DNA from: Mycolicibacterium mageritense
GTDB lineage: Bacteria > Actinomycetota > Actinomycetes > Mycobacteriales > Mycobacteriaceae
Length of the DNA: 64,000 bases
Direction: 5' to 3'
NCBI RefSeq assembly: GCF_010727475.1
Contig: NZ_AP022567.1
Coordinates: 7,750,001-7,814,000 of the forward strand
Shown: positions 42,124 to 50,449 of the stretch, piece after piece
Layout: each line of letters opens with the position of its first letter
Position numbering within the stretch: the stretch's first letter is position 1
Notes under the pieces: generated by a model
The model's database searches: none
Told to the model about the DNA's origin: nothing
The model's input: the letters and a program-made list of their open reading frames with translations, nothing else
Program-made: the position numbers and the translations under genes

Positions 42124-43126
42124 GTGATCGAGATCGAGAACCTCACCAAACGCTTCGGCGACCGCACGGTCCTCGACGACATCTCCCTGTCTGTCGCAAG
42201 CGGTGAGATTCTCGCCGTCGTCGGCCCCAGCGGCGCAGGCAAGAGCACGCTGTCGCGCTGCGTCAGCTTCCTCGAACGCCCGAGCAGCGGCACCGTCCGC
42301 GTCGATGGCAAGGACTTCACGCGCCTGGACGGCGACGCGTTGATCGCCGCACGCCGCAACATCGGCGTGATCTTCCAGAGCGCCCCGCTGCTGCGCCGCC
42401 GCACCGTCGCCCAGAACGTCGCGTTACCACTGGAATACCTTCGCGCGACCGATGATTCGATCGACAAACGGGTCACCGAACTGCTCGACCGCGTCGACTT
42501 GTCGGATCGCAGCGGGTACTTTCCCGCACAGCTTTCCGGTGGTCAGAAACAACGGGTCGGGATTGCCCGCGCGCTCGCGCTGCGGCCGTCGGTGCTGTTG
42601 TCCGACGAGGCCACCGCGGGCCTCGATCCCACCACGACGAAGTCGATCTTGGCCCTGCTCAGTCACCTTCGTGACGAGTTCGGCCTCTCCGTCATCCTCA
42701 TCACGCACGAGATGGAGGTGGTGCGGGAGATCGCCGACTCGGTGGCCCGCATCGACGCGGGCCGCATCGTCGAAAGCGGTCCGGTCACCGACATCATCCT
42801 CGATCCGGATTCGTCCCTGGCCCGCGAACTGCTGCCCGACCGGCCCAGTGTGCCGCTGGACGCTCCGGGTGACATCTGGGAGGTGTCCTACGCCTCGCGG
42901 CAGGTGCCGCTCGACTGGCTTCACCGCCGTCGGATCCGTCCCGGGCATCTCGGGCACCCAGATCAACGTGCTGTCGGCCAGCGTCGAGGCCATCCGCGGC
43001 GTCGCGGTCGGCCGCGCGGTGCTGGCGATCTCACCTTCGGCCCCCGCAGGTTTCACGAGTTACCTGCGGGACCGCGGCCTACACGTGCGAGCCGGTGCCC
43101 ACGCCGCCGCCAAGGACGCTGCGTGA
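42124..43126 (+). pseudogene. metN: MetN-type ABC ATPase, frameshifted in its C-terminal NIL domain
   Basis: The ATPase from GTG 42124 is intact: Walker A GPSGAGKST, signature LSGGQKQR, Walker B VLLSDEATAGLDP, H-loop THEMEVVRE. Near residue 266 the frame is lost: after VPLDW the correct continuation (TAVGSVPGISGTQINVL...AGAHAAAKDAA) is one frame over. One extra T at 42920-42921 (ggcTTcacc instead of ggcTcacc) explains it, and the NIL domain then ends at TGA 43124-43126, overlapping metI. As printed, the first frame has no stop and runs into metI. The cause may be mutation or a sequence error. Confidence 0.8.
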
Positions 43127-43809
43127 TCACCTATGCCGCCCAGGAAGACTTCAGCACGCCGTGGCGTCACGTGCCCGATCTGCTGCTGCCGGCCTACGGC
43201 GAGACGTGGCTCATGGTCGGCATCACCATGGTGCTGGTGGTCCTGATCGGCACGCCACTCGGGCTGATCCTGCACAACACCTCAGAGCTGGGCCTGCAGC
43301 CGAATCCACGGGTGTTCGCGGTGCTCAACACGATCGTGAACATCGGCCGGTCGCTGCCCTTCCTGATCCTGATGGCGGCCATCATTCCGGTGACCCGGTT
43401 CATCGTCGGCACCACGATCGGCATCCCGGCGGCCATCGTGCCGATGACGACCGCGGGTGTGCCGTTTTTCGCACGGCTCGTGCAGAACGCCGTGCGCGAG
43501 GTCCGATCCGACGTCACCGACATGGGCCAGGCCTCGGGCGGTACCACGCTGCAGGTGATCCGGACCATCCAACTGGCCGAGGCGTTGCCCGCACTGGCCG
43601 GCGCGCTGACAGTGAACACGATCGCGATGATCGAATACTCGGCGATCGCCGGATCGATCGGCGCCGGAGGCGTCGGAAACCTGGCAATCACATACGGCTA
43701 CAACAGATTCGACGACAACATCATGATCGCCACGGCGGTCTCGTTGATCATCACCATCCAGATCGTGCAGTTCGCCGGAGACCGCGTCGTCAAGGCACTC
43801 ACGCGCTGA
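43123..43809 (+). CDS. metI: Methionine-type ABC transporter permease MetI
   Basis: 228 aa from GTG 43123, overlapping the expected metN stop as GTGA. Five or six spans and the conserved MetI region FARLVQNAVREVRSDVTDMGQASG, then SAIAGSIGAGGVGNLAITYGY. It carries methionine or another sulfur compound together with MetN and the MetQ-like protein. Confidence 0.92.
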   Translation: MITYAAQEDFSTPWRHVPDLLLPAYGETWLMVGITMVLVVLIGTPLGLILHNTSELGLQPNPRVFAVLNTIVNIGRSLPFLILMAAIIPVTRFIVGTTIGIPAAIVPMTTAGVPFFARLVQNAVREVRSDVTDMGQASGGTTLQVIRTIQLAEALPALAGALTVNTIAMIEYSAIAGSIGAGGVGNLAITYGYNRFDDNIMIATAVSLIITIQIVQFAGDRVVKALTR

Positions 43810-43828
43810 AACCAACCGAAGGAACATC

Positions 43829-44731
43829 GTGACCGAGCAGATTACGTCGCCCACCGACCCGGGCACCGACATCGAGATCAAATCCAGGAAGCGGTGGCCG
43901 TGGGCGCTCGCCGCGGCGGGGGTCGTGGCCGTTATCGTCGGCGGACTCGTCTTTGCGAACTACACCAACCAGGACAAGCCCTTCGGGCCCGACCTCGAGG
44001 TTGCGACGTGGAGCACCGACATCGCGGCGGAGAACCTGCTGTCCTACATCGCCGAGAACGTCGCACCCGAGCACGGCATCACGATCAAGCCGGTCAAGAT
44101 CGACAATCTCATCGAGATCAACCGCGCCGTCGACGCGGGCAACGTGGCAGGCAACTTCTTCGAACACCAGCCCTTCCTCAATGACGCCATCGCGGCCAAC
44201 GGATTTCAACTCACGCTGGCCGCACCGACCTTCACCTGGGATCAGGCGACGTACTCGAACTCGTACCGCAGCTGGGATCAGCTGCCGAGCGGGGCCAAGA
44301 TCGCGCTGCGCGACGACCCTGCCGGTCAGGCGATCGCGCTGCTCGACCTGGCCCAGGCCGGGCAGATCACGCTCAAGCCGGGTAAGGACACCGTCGCGGG
44401 TCTCCCGCAGCTCAGCGACGTCGCGTCGAATCCCAAGAACTACCAGTTCGTTCAGGTGCCGATCGGTCAACTGGCCCGCAGCCTGGCCGACGTGGACGCC
44501 GTCGTGGTGCACATCTCCGATGTCTACGCCGCCGGATTGACCGAAGACCAGATCCTTGCCCGCCACCCCGCGCCGAAAGGCAGTGAGGGCGGACTGGTGG
44601 TCAGCAACAAGCACCTCGACGACCCGAACGTCCAGAAGCTCATCGAGACTTTCAAGGATCCCAAGATCGCCGACTTCCTGCAGAACACCGACAACAAGCT
44701 GATCCGCGACACCCTGGGGCCGATTTCATGA
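43829..44731 (+). CDS. metQ: MetQ/NlpA-type substrate-binding protein without a lipobox
   Basis: 300 aa with the NlpA fold (LEVATWSTDIAAENLLSYIAENV; FFEHQPFLNDAIAANG; LQNTDNKLIRDTLGP). Instead of a lipoprotein signal there is a cytoplasmic tail and one span (residues about 24-43, WPWALAAAGVVAVIVGGLVF) with no Cys, so the protein should be anchored by an uncleaved helix. No Cys and no Met beyond the initiator. Translation is coupled to the FMN monooxygenase by ATGA. Given the neighbour, the ligand is probably an organosulfur compound rather than methionine (inference). Confidence 0.9.
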   Translation: MTEQITSPTDPGTDIEIKSRKRWPWALAAAGVVAVIVGGLVFANYTNQDKPFGPDLEVATWSTDIAAENLLSYIAENVAPEHGITIKPVKIDNLIEINRAVDAGNVAGNFFEHQPFLNDAIAANGFQLTLAAPTFTWDQATYSNSYRSWDQLPSGAKIALRDDPAGQAIALLDLAQAGQITLKPGKDTVAGLPQLSDVASNPKNYQFVQVPIGQLARSLADVDAVVVHISDVYAAGLTEDQILARHPAPKGSEGGLVVSNKHLDDPNVQKLIETFKDPKIADFLQNTDNKLIRDTLGPIS

Positions 44732-46137
44732 CAAAGCGCCCGCTGTACTTCTCGGCGTTCGTGATGAACACCGCATCCCATGTGCTGCACGGGCTTTGGC
44801 GCGCACCAGAGGCCGACAACCACAAGTTCAACTCGCTGCGGCACTGGACTTCGCTGGCCACGGCGGTCGACAAGGCCGGATATGACCTGCTGTTCTTCGC
44901 CGACGTCTTCGGCTTGCGCGCACCGTGGAACGGCAACTGGCGCAAATCCGTCGAGTCGGGCATCCAGATCCCGGTCAATGATCCGTCGGTGCTCGCGTCG
45001 GCGCTGGCGGCCGCGACCGATCACCTGGGCATCGTCTTCACCAGCTCGATCGTCCAGGACCATCCGTTCAACTTCGCCAGGCGCATGTCCTCGCTGGACC
45101 ACTACACCGGTGGCCGGCTCGGCTGGAACATCGTGACGAGCTTCAACGAGAACATGTTCCGCAGTTTCGGGCATGAGGGCACGCTCGCCCACGACGAACG
45201 CTATGAGTGGGCCTACGAATACGTCGACGTCACGTACAAGCTGTGGGAGGGCTCGTGGGACGAGGACGCCCTGGTGCAGGACAAGGAACGCAGTGTGCAC
45301 TCCGACCCGGCAAAGATCCACAAGATCAATCACGCCGGCAAGCGCTACCGGGTCGAGGGCCCGCACTTCTCGTCGCCATCACCGCAGCGCACACCGGTAC
45401 TCTTCCAGGCCGGCTCGTCACCGGCCGGTCAGCTGTTCTCGGCCCGCAACGCCGAGGGCGTCTACATCAGCAGCCCGAACCCCGCCGCCGCACATGGGCT
45501 GACCACCGAAACCCGCGCGCTGGCAGCGGAAAACGGCCGAGATCCGCAGGACATCACGTTCGCGCAAGGCCTGTCGTTCGTGATCGGTGACACGCATGCC
45601 GAGGCCGTCCGGCGCAACGACGAACTCAAGCGTTACCTCGACCTGGAGGGGATCGCGTTGCACGCGCTCGGCGACGCCGGGATCGACGCGGGCGGTCTGC
45701 CGCTGGACACCCCGATCAGCCAACTCGGCGAGTTCACCGGCATCAAGAGCTTCATCCGTTGGGCGGCCGAAGCTTCCGGTAACGCCGAACCGACCATCCG
45801 CGACATGGCCTGGGTGTTGGAGGGCGCCAACCGCATCGTCGGCACGGCCGACGAGATCGCGGACCGCCTCGAAGAGTGGCGCGAGGCCGGCGTCGACGGC
45901 ATCAACGTCTACCACGCGACGGTTCCCGGATCGTTCCAGGAGGTCGCCGACCGCCTGTTCCCGACGCTCCGAGAGCGCGGGCTCATCAGCACCGACAAGT
46001 CGGGCACACTGCGGCACAAACTGCTCGGACGCGGCGACCGGCTGCCGGCCAGTCATCCGGCCGCGGCCTATCGCGGTGCGTTCACCGACAACGACCTGCT
46101 CAACGGCGCCGGCGAGCGCCTCAGCGCCCCTGCGTGA
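44728..46137 (+). CDS. FMN-dependent monooxygenase, NtaA/SnaA/DszA family
   Basis: 469 aa, ATG 44728 overlapping the metQ stop. LLM fold: GGRLGWNIVTSFNENMFRSFG, DERYEWAYEYVDVTYKLWEGSW, PVLFQAGSSPAGQLFSARNAEGVY. About 60 residues longer at the C-terminus than the shortest members, similar to its paralogue at 26966. Fed by the metNIQ-like importer it probably releases sulfite or another sulfur unit from an imported compound. No Cys and four internal Met. Its 3' end overlaps the convergent CBS gene by 17 nt. Confidence 0.88.
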   Translation: MTKRPLYFSAFVMNTASHVLHGLWRAPEADNHKFNSLRHWTSLATAVDKAGYDLLFFADVFGLRAPWNGNWRKSVESGIQIPVNDPSVLASALAAATDHLGIVFTSSIVQDHPFNFARRMSSLDHYTGGRLGWNIVTSFNENMFRSFGHEGTLAHDERYEWAYEYVDVTYKLWEGSWDEDALVQDKERSVHSDPAKIHKINHAGKRYRVEGPHFSSPSPQRTPVLFQAGSSPAGQLFSARNAEGVYISSPNPAAAHGLTTETRALAAENGRDPQDITFAQGLSFVIGDTHAEAVRRNDELKRYLDLEGIALHALGDAGIDAGGLPLDTPISQLGEFTGIKSFIRWAAEASGNAEPTIRDMAWVLEGANRIVGTADEIADRLEEWREAGVDGINVYHATVPGSFQEVADRLFPTLRERGLISTDKSGTLRHKLLGRGDRLPASHPAAAYRGAFTDNDLLNGAGERLSAPA

Positions 46138-46552
46138 TGTAGGCCTGCAACTGTCGCTGTTCGGCCTCGAGTTCCTCCATCCGGGTTTTCACCACGTCGC
46201 CGATGCTGACGATGCCCGCGAGCCTGCCCTCGTCGAGCACAGGAACGTGGCGCACCCGGTTTTGCGTCATCAGGACGCTGAGGTGGTCGACGGTGTCACG
46301 CGGGGTGCAGGTGGCGAGCACCGTCGTCATGATCTCCGACACCGGCTGGGCCAGCAGGCTGCTGCCGCGCTCGTGCAGTTTGCGCACCACGTCGCGTTCG
46401 GACACGATGCCGGCCAGTCCTTCGGAACCGACCACCACCATGGCGCCGATGTTCATCTCGTGCAGCCCGGCCAGCAGTTCTGCCACCGTGGTCTCCGGGG
46501 AGATCGTCACCACCGCCGCGCCCTTGTTTTTCAGCACGTCCGCGATCCGCAT
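46121..46552 (-). CDS. CBS-pair domain protein (Rv2406c-like)
   Basis: 143 aa from ATG 46552 with GGAGG upstream. Two CBS motifs: residues about 10-65 (TVAELLAGLHEMNIGAMVVV...GIVSERDVVRKL) and 75-125 (TVDHLSVLMTQNRVRHVPVL...GIVSIGDVVKTR), then a short helix. Stand-alone CBS pairs bind adenosyl ligands such as AMP or ATP and act as energy sensors. Conserved between lepA and rpsT in mycobacteria; partner unknown. Confidence 0.9.
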   Translation of the reverse strand: MRIADVLKNKGAAVVTISPETTVAELLAGLHEMNIGAMVVVGSEGLAGIVSERDVVRKLHERGSSLLAQPVSEIMTTVLATCTPRDTVDHLSVLMTQNRVRHVPVLDEGRLAGIVSIGDVVKTRMEELEAEQRQLQAYITQGR

Positions 46553-46652
46553 CGCCCGCCTCCGATCGTGATTCACCTCACACCAGGCTAGGTCGGAGAC
46601 GGTCTGGGCGAAAGGGTATTCGCCACGGCGCCCGACCGGGTATACCTGGGCC

Positions 46653-47513
46653 ATGATCGAGGTCACCCTGCTGGGGACCGGCAGCCCCATCCCGGATCCG
46701 GACCGGGCCGGCCCGTCGACCCTGGTCCGGGCCGGTGGCCAGACGTTCCTCGTCGACTGCGGCCGCGGTGTGCAACAGCGCCTGGCTGCAACGGGATCGG
46801 GTGCCAACGCGCTCAGCGCGCTGTTGCTGACGCACCTGCACAGCGACCACATCGCCGACCTGGGCGACGTGATCATCACGCGCTGGGTGACCACGTTCGT
46901 CCCCGACCCCGCGCCGCTGCAGATCATCGGTCCACCGGGGACGGCCGACGTGGTGAACGCGACGCTACGGGCCTTCGGGCACGACATCGGTTACCGGATC
47001 GCTCATCACGCGGACCTCACGGCTCCCCCGCCCGTTGAGGTACACGAATGCACCGAGGGCACCGTGTGGGACCGCGACGGCGTGCGCATCCTGGTGGCGC
47101 CCACCGATCACCGCCCGGTGACGCCGACCATCGGATTCCGCGTCGAGCATGCGGGCGCTTCGGTGGTGCTGGCGGGCGACACCGTGCCGTGCGAGAGCCT
47201 CGACCGGCTGGCCACCGGGGCGGGAGCATTGGTACACACCGTGATTCGCAAAGACCTCGTGAATCAGCTTCCGATGCAGCGCATCCGCGACATCTGCGAC
47301 TATCACTCCTCGGTTGAGGAGGCGGCTGCGACGGCAGCCCGTGCGGGGGTCGGCATCCTGATCCTCACCCACTACGTGCCGGGCATCGCCGCGGGCACCG
47401 AGGACGAGTGGCGTGCGTTGGCCGCGTCGGCGTTCGACCGGCAGATCGAATTGGGCGACGACCTGCACCGGGTCGAAGTTCACCCGGGCGTGTGTGCCCG
47501 GTCGCGCAGCTGA
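46653..47513 (+). CDS. Metallo-beta-lactamase-fold hydrolase (RNase Z-like)
   Basis: 286 aa. Metal motif THLHSDHIADL, later LAPTDHR-like and DYHSSVEEAAATAARAGVGILILTHYVPG; overall the RNase Z/arylsulfatase-like branch. GTGSPIPDPDRAGPSTLV at the N-terminus fits the family. TATACC lies 6 nt before ATG 46653, so the message may be leaderless. Orthologous in position to Rv2407. It could act on RNA or on a small ester; sequence alone cannot tell. Confidence 0.85.
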   Translation: MIEVTLLGTGSPIPDPDRAGPSTLVRAGGQTFLVDCGRGVQQRLAATGSGANALSALLLTHLHSDHIADLGDVIITRWVTTFVPDPAPLQIIGPPGTADVVNATLRAFGHDIGYRIAHHADLTAPPPVEVHECTEGTVWDRDGVRILVAPTDHRPVTPTIGFRVEHAGASVVLAGDTVPCESLDRLATGAGALVHTVIRKDLVNQLPMQRIRDICDYHSSVEEAAATAARAGVGILILTHYVPGIAAGTEDEWRALAASAFDRQIELGDDLHRVEVHPGVCARSRS

Positions 47514-48361
47514 TCGGCCGCGCCGGCCGCCACGTCGAGATCGGCCCCGGCCCAGGGCCGTCCGCGCGTGATGAGCACGGCGTGCTCGATGCCGAGTCGG
47601 GCGAGCTCCAGACACCGCTCGACCAGCCGCGCGACCGACTCGCCGGGTTCGAGCGCCGTGGTCACCGTGCGCTGGACCGCGTCGGGGCGCCGCCCGACCT
47701 CGGCGCAATGCCGGTCGAGCACCGCGAGTTGTCCTCGGATCGCACGGCCGCCGTCCGGAACGTCGAACTGGTTGCAGGCGTCGCCGTACTGTGCGACGAG
47801 ACGCAGCGTGCGACGCTCACCCGTGCCGCCGATCAACACCGGAGGATGCGGCACCGTCACGGGCCGCGGATTGCCGGTGGGTCGCTGAGCGGTGAGATAC
47901 TCACCGCGGAAGGCGGTTTGGTCGCCTCGCCACATCTTTTCCGCCAACTGAAGCAGTTCGGTCATCCTCGCGAAACGTTCCGCCGTGTCGGGCAGGAACA
48001 GTCCCATCGCGGTCGCCTCGGCCGCGTTGTAACCCGCACCGAGGCCCAGCCAGGCGCGGCCGCTCGACAGCACGTCGAGCGTCGTGACCGCCTTGACCAG
48101 CAGGGCAGGCGCGCGGAACGTCGCCGCGGTCACCATGGTGCCCAGCCGGATGCGGCGCGTCGCCGCGGCGAGGTAGCCGAGCACGGTGTAGGCCTCGAGC
48201 ATGGGCTCGTCGCTCTGACACGATGGATCGGCCTGCACGAGATGATCGGCCACCCACAGCGTGTCGACGGCCGTGCCGTCGAGAGCAGCGGCCAGCGACA
48301 GCAACCGCTCGGGAATCGGCTGGGGCCACGAGTAGTTCGTGACGCTCACGCTGAGTTTCAT
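47480..48361 (-). CDS. LLM-class F420-dependent oxidoreductase
   Basis: 293 aa from ATG 48361, overlapping the upstream stop by ATGA. Luciferase-like fold of the shorter F420 group: VDTLWVADHLVQADP, TRRIRLGTMVTAATFRAPALLVK, SGRAWLGLGAGYNAAEA, PVLIGGTGERRTLRLVAQYGD. Such proteins use reduced F420 for hydride transfer. The gene partly overlaps the convergent MBL hydrolase end (34 nt). Substrate unknown. Confidence 0.85.
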   Translation of the reverse strand: MKLSVSVTNYSWPQPIPERLLSLAAALDGTAVDTLWVADHLVQADPSCQSDEPMLEAYTVLGYLAAATRRIRLGTMVTAATFRAPALLVKAVTTLDVLSSGRAWLGLGAGYNAAEATAMGLFLPDTAERFARMTELLQLAEKMWRGDQTAFRGEYLTAQRPTGNPRPVTVPHPPVLIGGTGERRTLRLVAQYGDACNQFDVPDGGRAIRGQLAVLDRHCAEVGRRPDAVQRTVTTALEPGESVARLVERCLELARLGIEHAVLITRGRPWAGADLDVAAGAADQLRDRAHTPG

Positions 48362-49047
48362 GTGCGGCTCCGGCGCTTCGGCAGCAGTACGCCTACCACG
48401 ATGAGCCAGATGAACCCCGTGAACCGTGCGATGGGTAGCACCACTGATGTCTCGGGCCAGATCAGCACCAGCGTCGCGAGTTCCGCCAGCACGGCGATCG
48501 CGAGGCCGATCCACGCCACCGCCCGAGGCAGCAGTCCGAGGATCAGGCTCGGCACCGCAACACCGGCCAGCAGCAACCCGAGTGCCACGATGTGCCCGAC
48601 GCCACCGGTGAGAAACACCAGGTAGTACAGCGCGCGGATGAGCCCGTCGTCGACCACCACCTCGGGTCTGGACATGGTCCAGCAGACCAGCCCCGCCAGC
48701 GCGAGCGCCCCTGCCGCCAACGTGCCGCCGGCCAGCGCGATCGTCGCGCCGGGCGCGGTCACACCGAGCTGGCGCAGGCGGGTACTCACCGTCGCGACGT
48801 AGACCGCGAGCGGCACCGACGCCGCGAACGTGCCCACGGCACTGGCCTGCACCGCGCCGTGGTGGTCGTGGACGTATCGCAGGACGTCGGCGGCAGCGCC
48901 GTACGGCAGCGGCATCACGCCGCCGAGCGCTATGCCCACGGCGACCCCGGCCAGCAACAACCCGAGCGAAACCGCCGCGACCGGGGCCGGCGGTGGTCCG
49001 CCCTGCCGCCGCGCGGTCCTGATTCGATCGACTGTTGAATCGTTCAT
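48358..49047 (-). CDS. Multi-span membrane protein (DUF4386-like)
   Basis: 229 aa from ATG 49047, about six or seven hydrophobic spans, a cytoplasmic Arg-rich N-terminus and an Arg/Lys-rich end. The pattern resembles DUF4386 proteins often found beside MarR regulators. The start codon lies inside the inverted repeat 49039-49059, so the divergent MarR protein probably represses it. Coupled with the F420-type enzyme. Function unknown. Confidence 0.7.
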   Translation of the reverse strand: MNDSTVDRIRTARRQGGPPPAPVAAVSLGLLLAGVAVGIALGGVMPLPYGAAADVLRYVHDHHGAVQASAVGTFAASVPLAVYVATVSTRLRQLGVTAPGATIALAGGTLAAGALALAGLVCWTMSRPEVVVDDGLIRALYYLVFLTGGVGHIVALGLLLAGVAVPSLILGLLPRAVAWIGLAIAVLAELATLVLIWPETSVVLPIARFTGFIWLIVVGVLLPKRRSRT

Positions 49048-49059
49048 AGTTTGAACGAT
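49039..49059. promoter_or_regulatory. Probable MarR operator
   Basis: ATCGTTCA, 5 nt, TGAACGAT: a perfect 8-bp inverted repeat overlapping the start codon of the membrane gene. A weaker TTCA-N4-TGAA site lies at 49097-49108, nearer to marR. Two related sites between divergent genes suggest control of both by the MarR protein. Confidence 0.7.
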
Positions 49060-49134
49060 ATGCCCGCGGACCGCCCACGGCAAGCACGTGAATATTTTCA
49101 GTTGTGAACCATTTGTCAGTGATACGGTTTCGGT

Positions 49135-49626
49135 GTGGAGACGGGCGACACCGCGGCATTCCTGCTGGCGCAACTGGGCCACCGAGCGGCAACGCTGTTC
49201 GCCGAGCAGATGGCGTCGGTGGATCTCACCCCGCCGCATGCTGGCATCCTGCGGGCCATCGGCACGCAGCCCGGCCTCAGCCAGCAGTCCCTGAGCAGCC
49301 AGCTGGGCCTGCTACCGAGCCGAGTGGTGAGCTATGTCGACGACCTGGAGAACCGCGGCTACGTCGAGCGCCGCCGCAACCCCGACGACCGCAGGCTGCA
49401 CGCGCTGTTCCTCAGCGCCGCGGGCAAGAAGATGCTGCGCCGCATCGGGGAGCTGGCCCACCGGCACGACGAGCGGATGACCGCGGGCCTCGACGCGGCA
49501 CAACGCGAGAATCTACGTACGTTGTTGCAGACGCTGGCCGAGCAGCACGAGCTGACGCCCCACGTGCACCCCGGTTTCCGCAACCTCGGCCGCGCGGGTG
49601 GCGGTCCGGTCAAGCCAGCCGGGTGA
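49135..49626 (+). CDS. MarR-family transcriptional regulator
   Basis: 163 aa from GTG 49135; TACGGT lies 6 nt upstream and no Shine-Dalgarno is seen, so it may be leaderless. Winged helix: LSQQSLSSQLGLLPSRVVSYVDDLENRGYVERRRNPDDRRLHALFLS. It diverges from the membrane protein/F420-enzyme pair and probably represses it and itself. The 3' end overlaps the transglutaminase-like gene by 17 nt. Confidence 0.9.
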   Translation: METGDTAAFLLAQLGHRAATLFAEQMASVDLTPPHAGILRAIGTQPGLSQQSLSSQLGLLPSRVVSYVDDLENRGYVERRRNPDDRRLHALFLSAAGKKMLRRIGELAHRHDERMTAGLDAAQRENLRTLLQTLAEQHELTPHVHPGFRNLGRAGGGPVKPAG

Positions 49627-50449
49627 TCTCGACCACCACGTCCAGGTCGGTCGAGCCTTCGCCGGAATAGATGCCCTTGAGCGGCGAGACATCCGAGTAG
49701 TCCCGGCCGACACCGACACTGACGTACTGCTCGTTGATCTCGGCGTCGTTGGTCGGGTCGTAGTGCCACCAGCCGCCGGTCCACGCCTGGATCCAGGCGT
49801 GGCTCTGTCCGTCGATCGTGTCGCCCACCGCCGCCTTGGCCTTGGGGTGCAGGTATCCCGAAACGTACCGGGCCGGGATGCCCATGGACCGCAACATGAT
49901 CAGCGACAGGTGTGCGAAATCCTGGCAGACCCCTTTGCCTTCACGCAGCGCGTCCAGACCCGACGAGTGCACGCCGGTCGTACCTGGCACGTAGTCGAGT
50001 TCGCCGCGCACCCACTCCGACACCGCGATCACCGCGTCGTGCGGTTCGTGGTCCTTGGCGATGCGCTCCCCCACGCGGGCGATCCGCTTGCTCCGCGGCG
50101 TGTAGTGGGTCGGGCCGAGCACCTCGTCGAACCGGTCGAACACCGGCTCGGACCGCAGATCCTCCCAGCTGACCTGCTCCTCGGGCCGCTCGCCGACCTC
50201 GGTCTCGACCACCGACGACGACGTGACCTCCAGTTCGGTGTGCGGCGCGTGCAGATCGAACGCCGTGACCGCGGTCCCCCAGTAGTCGACATAGCGATAG
50301 GACCGGGTGGCCGGCACGGTCTCGACCCGGTTGAGGATGACGTTCTGCCGGGAATCCGAACGTGGCGTCAGCCGCGCCTCGTTGAACGACGCCGTCACCG
50401 GTGACTTGTAGGCGTACCCGGTCGAGTGCACCACCCGCATGCGCCACAT
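49610..50449 (-). CDS. Transglutaminase-like protein (Rv2409c-like)
   Basis: 279 aa. Bacterial transglutaminase N domain, then the catalytic core with Cys in EGKGVCQDFAHL, His in GQSHAWIQAW and Asp in HYDPTND. Starts directly after the alpha-E gene (1 nt gap; ATG 50449). Together with the alpha-E protein and the circularly permuted ATP-grasp it forms a conserved three-gene set in many bacteria, thought to make or break a peptide-like bond in an unknown compound. Confidence 0.9.
   Translation of the reverse strand: MWRMRVVHSTGYAYKSPVTASFNEARLTPRSDSRQNVILNRVETVPATRSYRYVDYWGTAVTAFDLHAPHTELEVTSSSVVETEVGERPEEQVSWEDLRSEPVFDRFDEVLGPTHYTPRSKRIARVGERIAKDHEPHDAVIAVSEWVRGELDYVPGTTGVHSSGLDALREGKGVCQDFAHLSLIMLRSMGIPARYVSGYLHPKAKAAVGDTIDGQSHAWIQAWTGGWWHYDPTNDAEINEQYVSVGVGRDYSDVSPLKGIYSGEGSTDLDVVVEITRLA

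Noticed and set aside
42067..42210. Possible leader ORF before metN (MRAPHRGCARH...)
   Set aside because: Only two Cys, long overlap with metN and no promoter at the right spacing; too weak to call.
41983..43809. One long 608-codon frame joining MetN and MetI
   Set aside because: The linking 80 residues are Arg/Pro-rich out-of-frame sequence; the true NIL domain is readable in the next frame and metI has its own GTG start.
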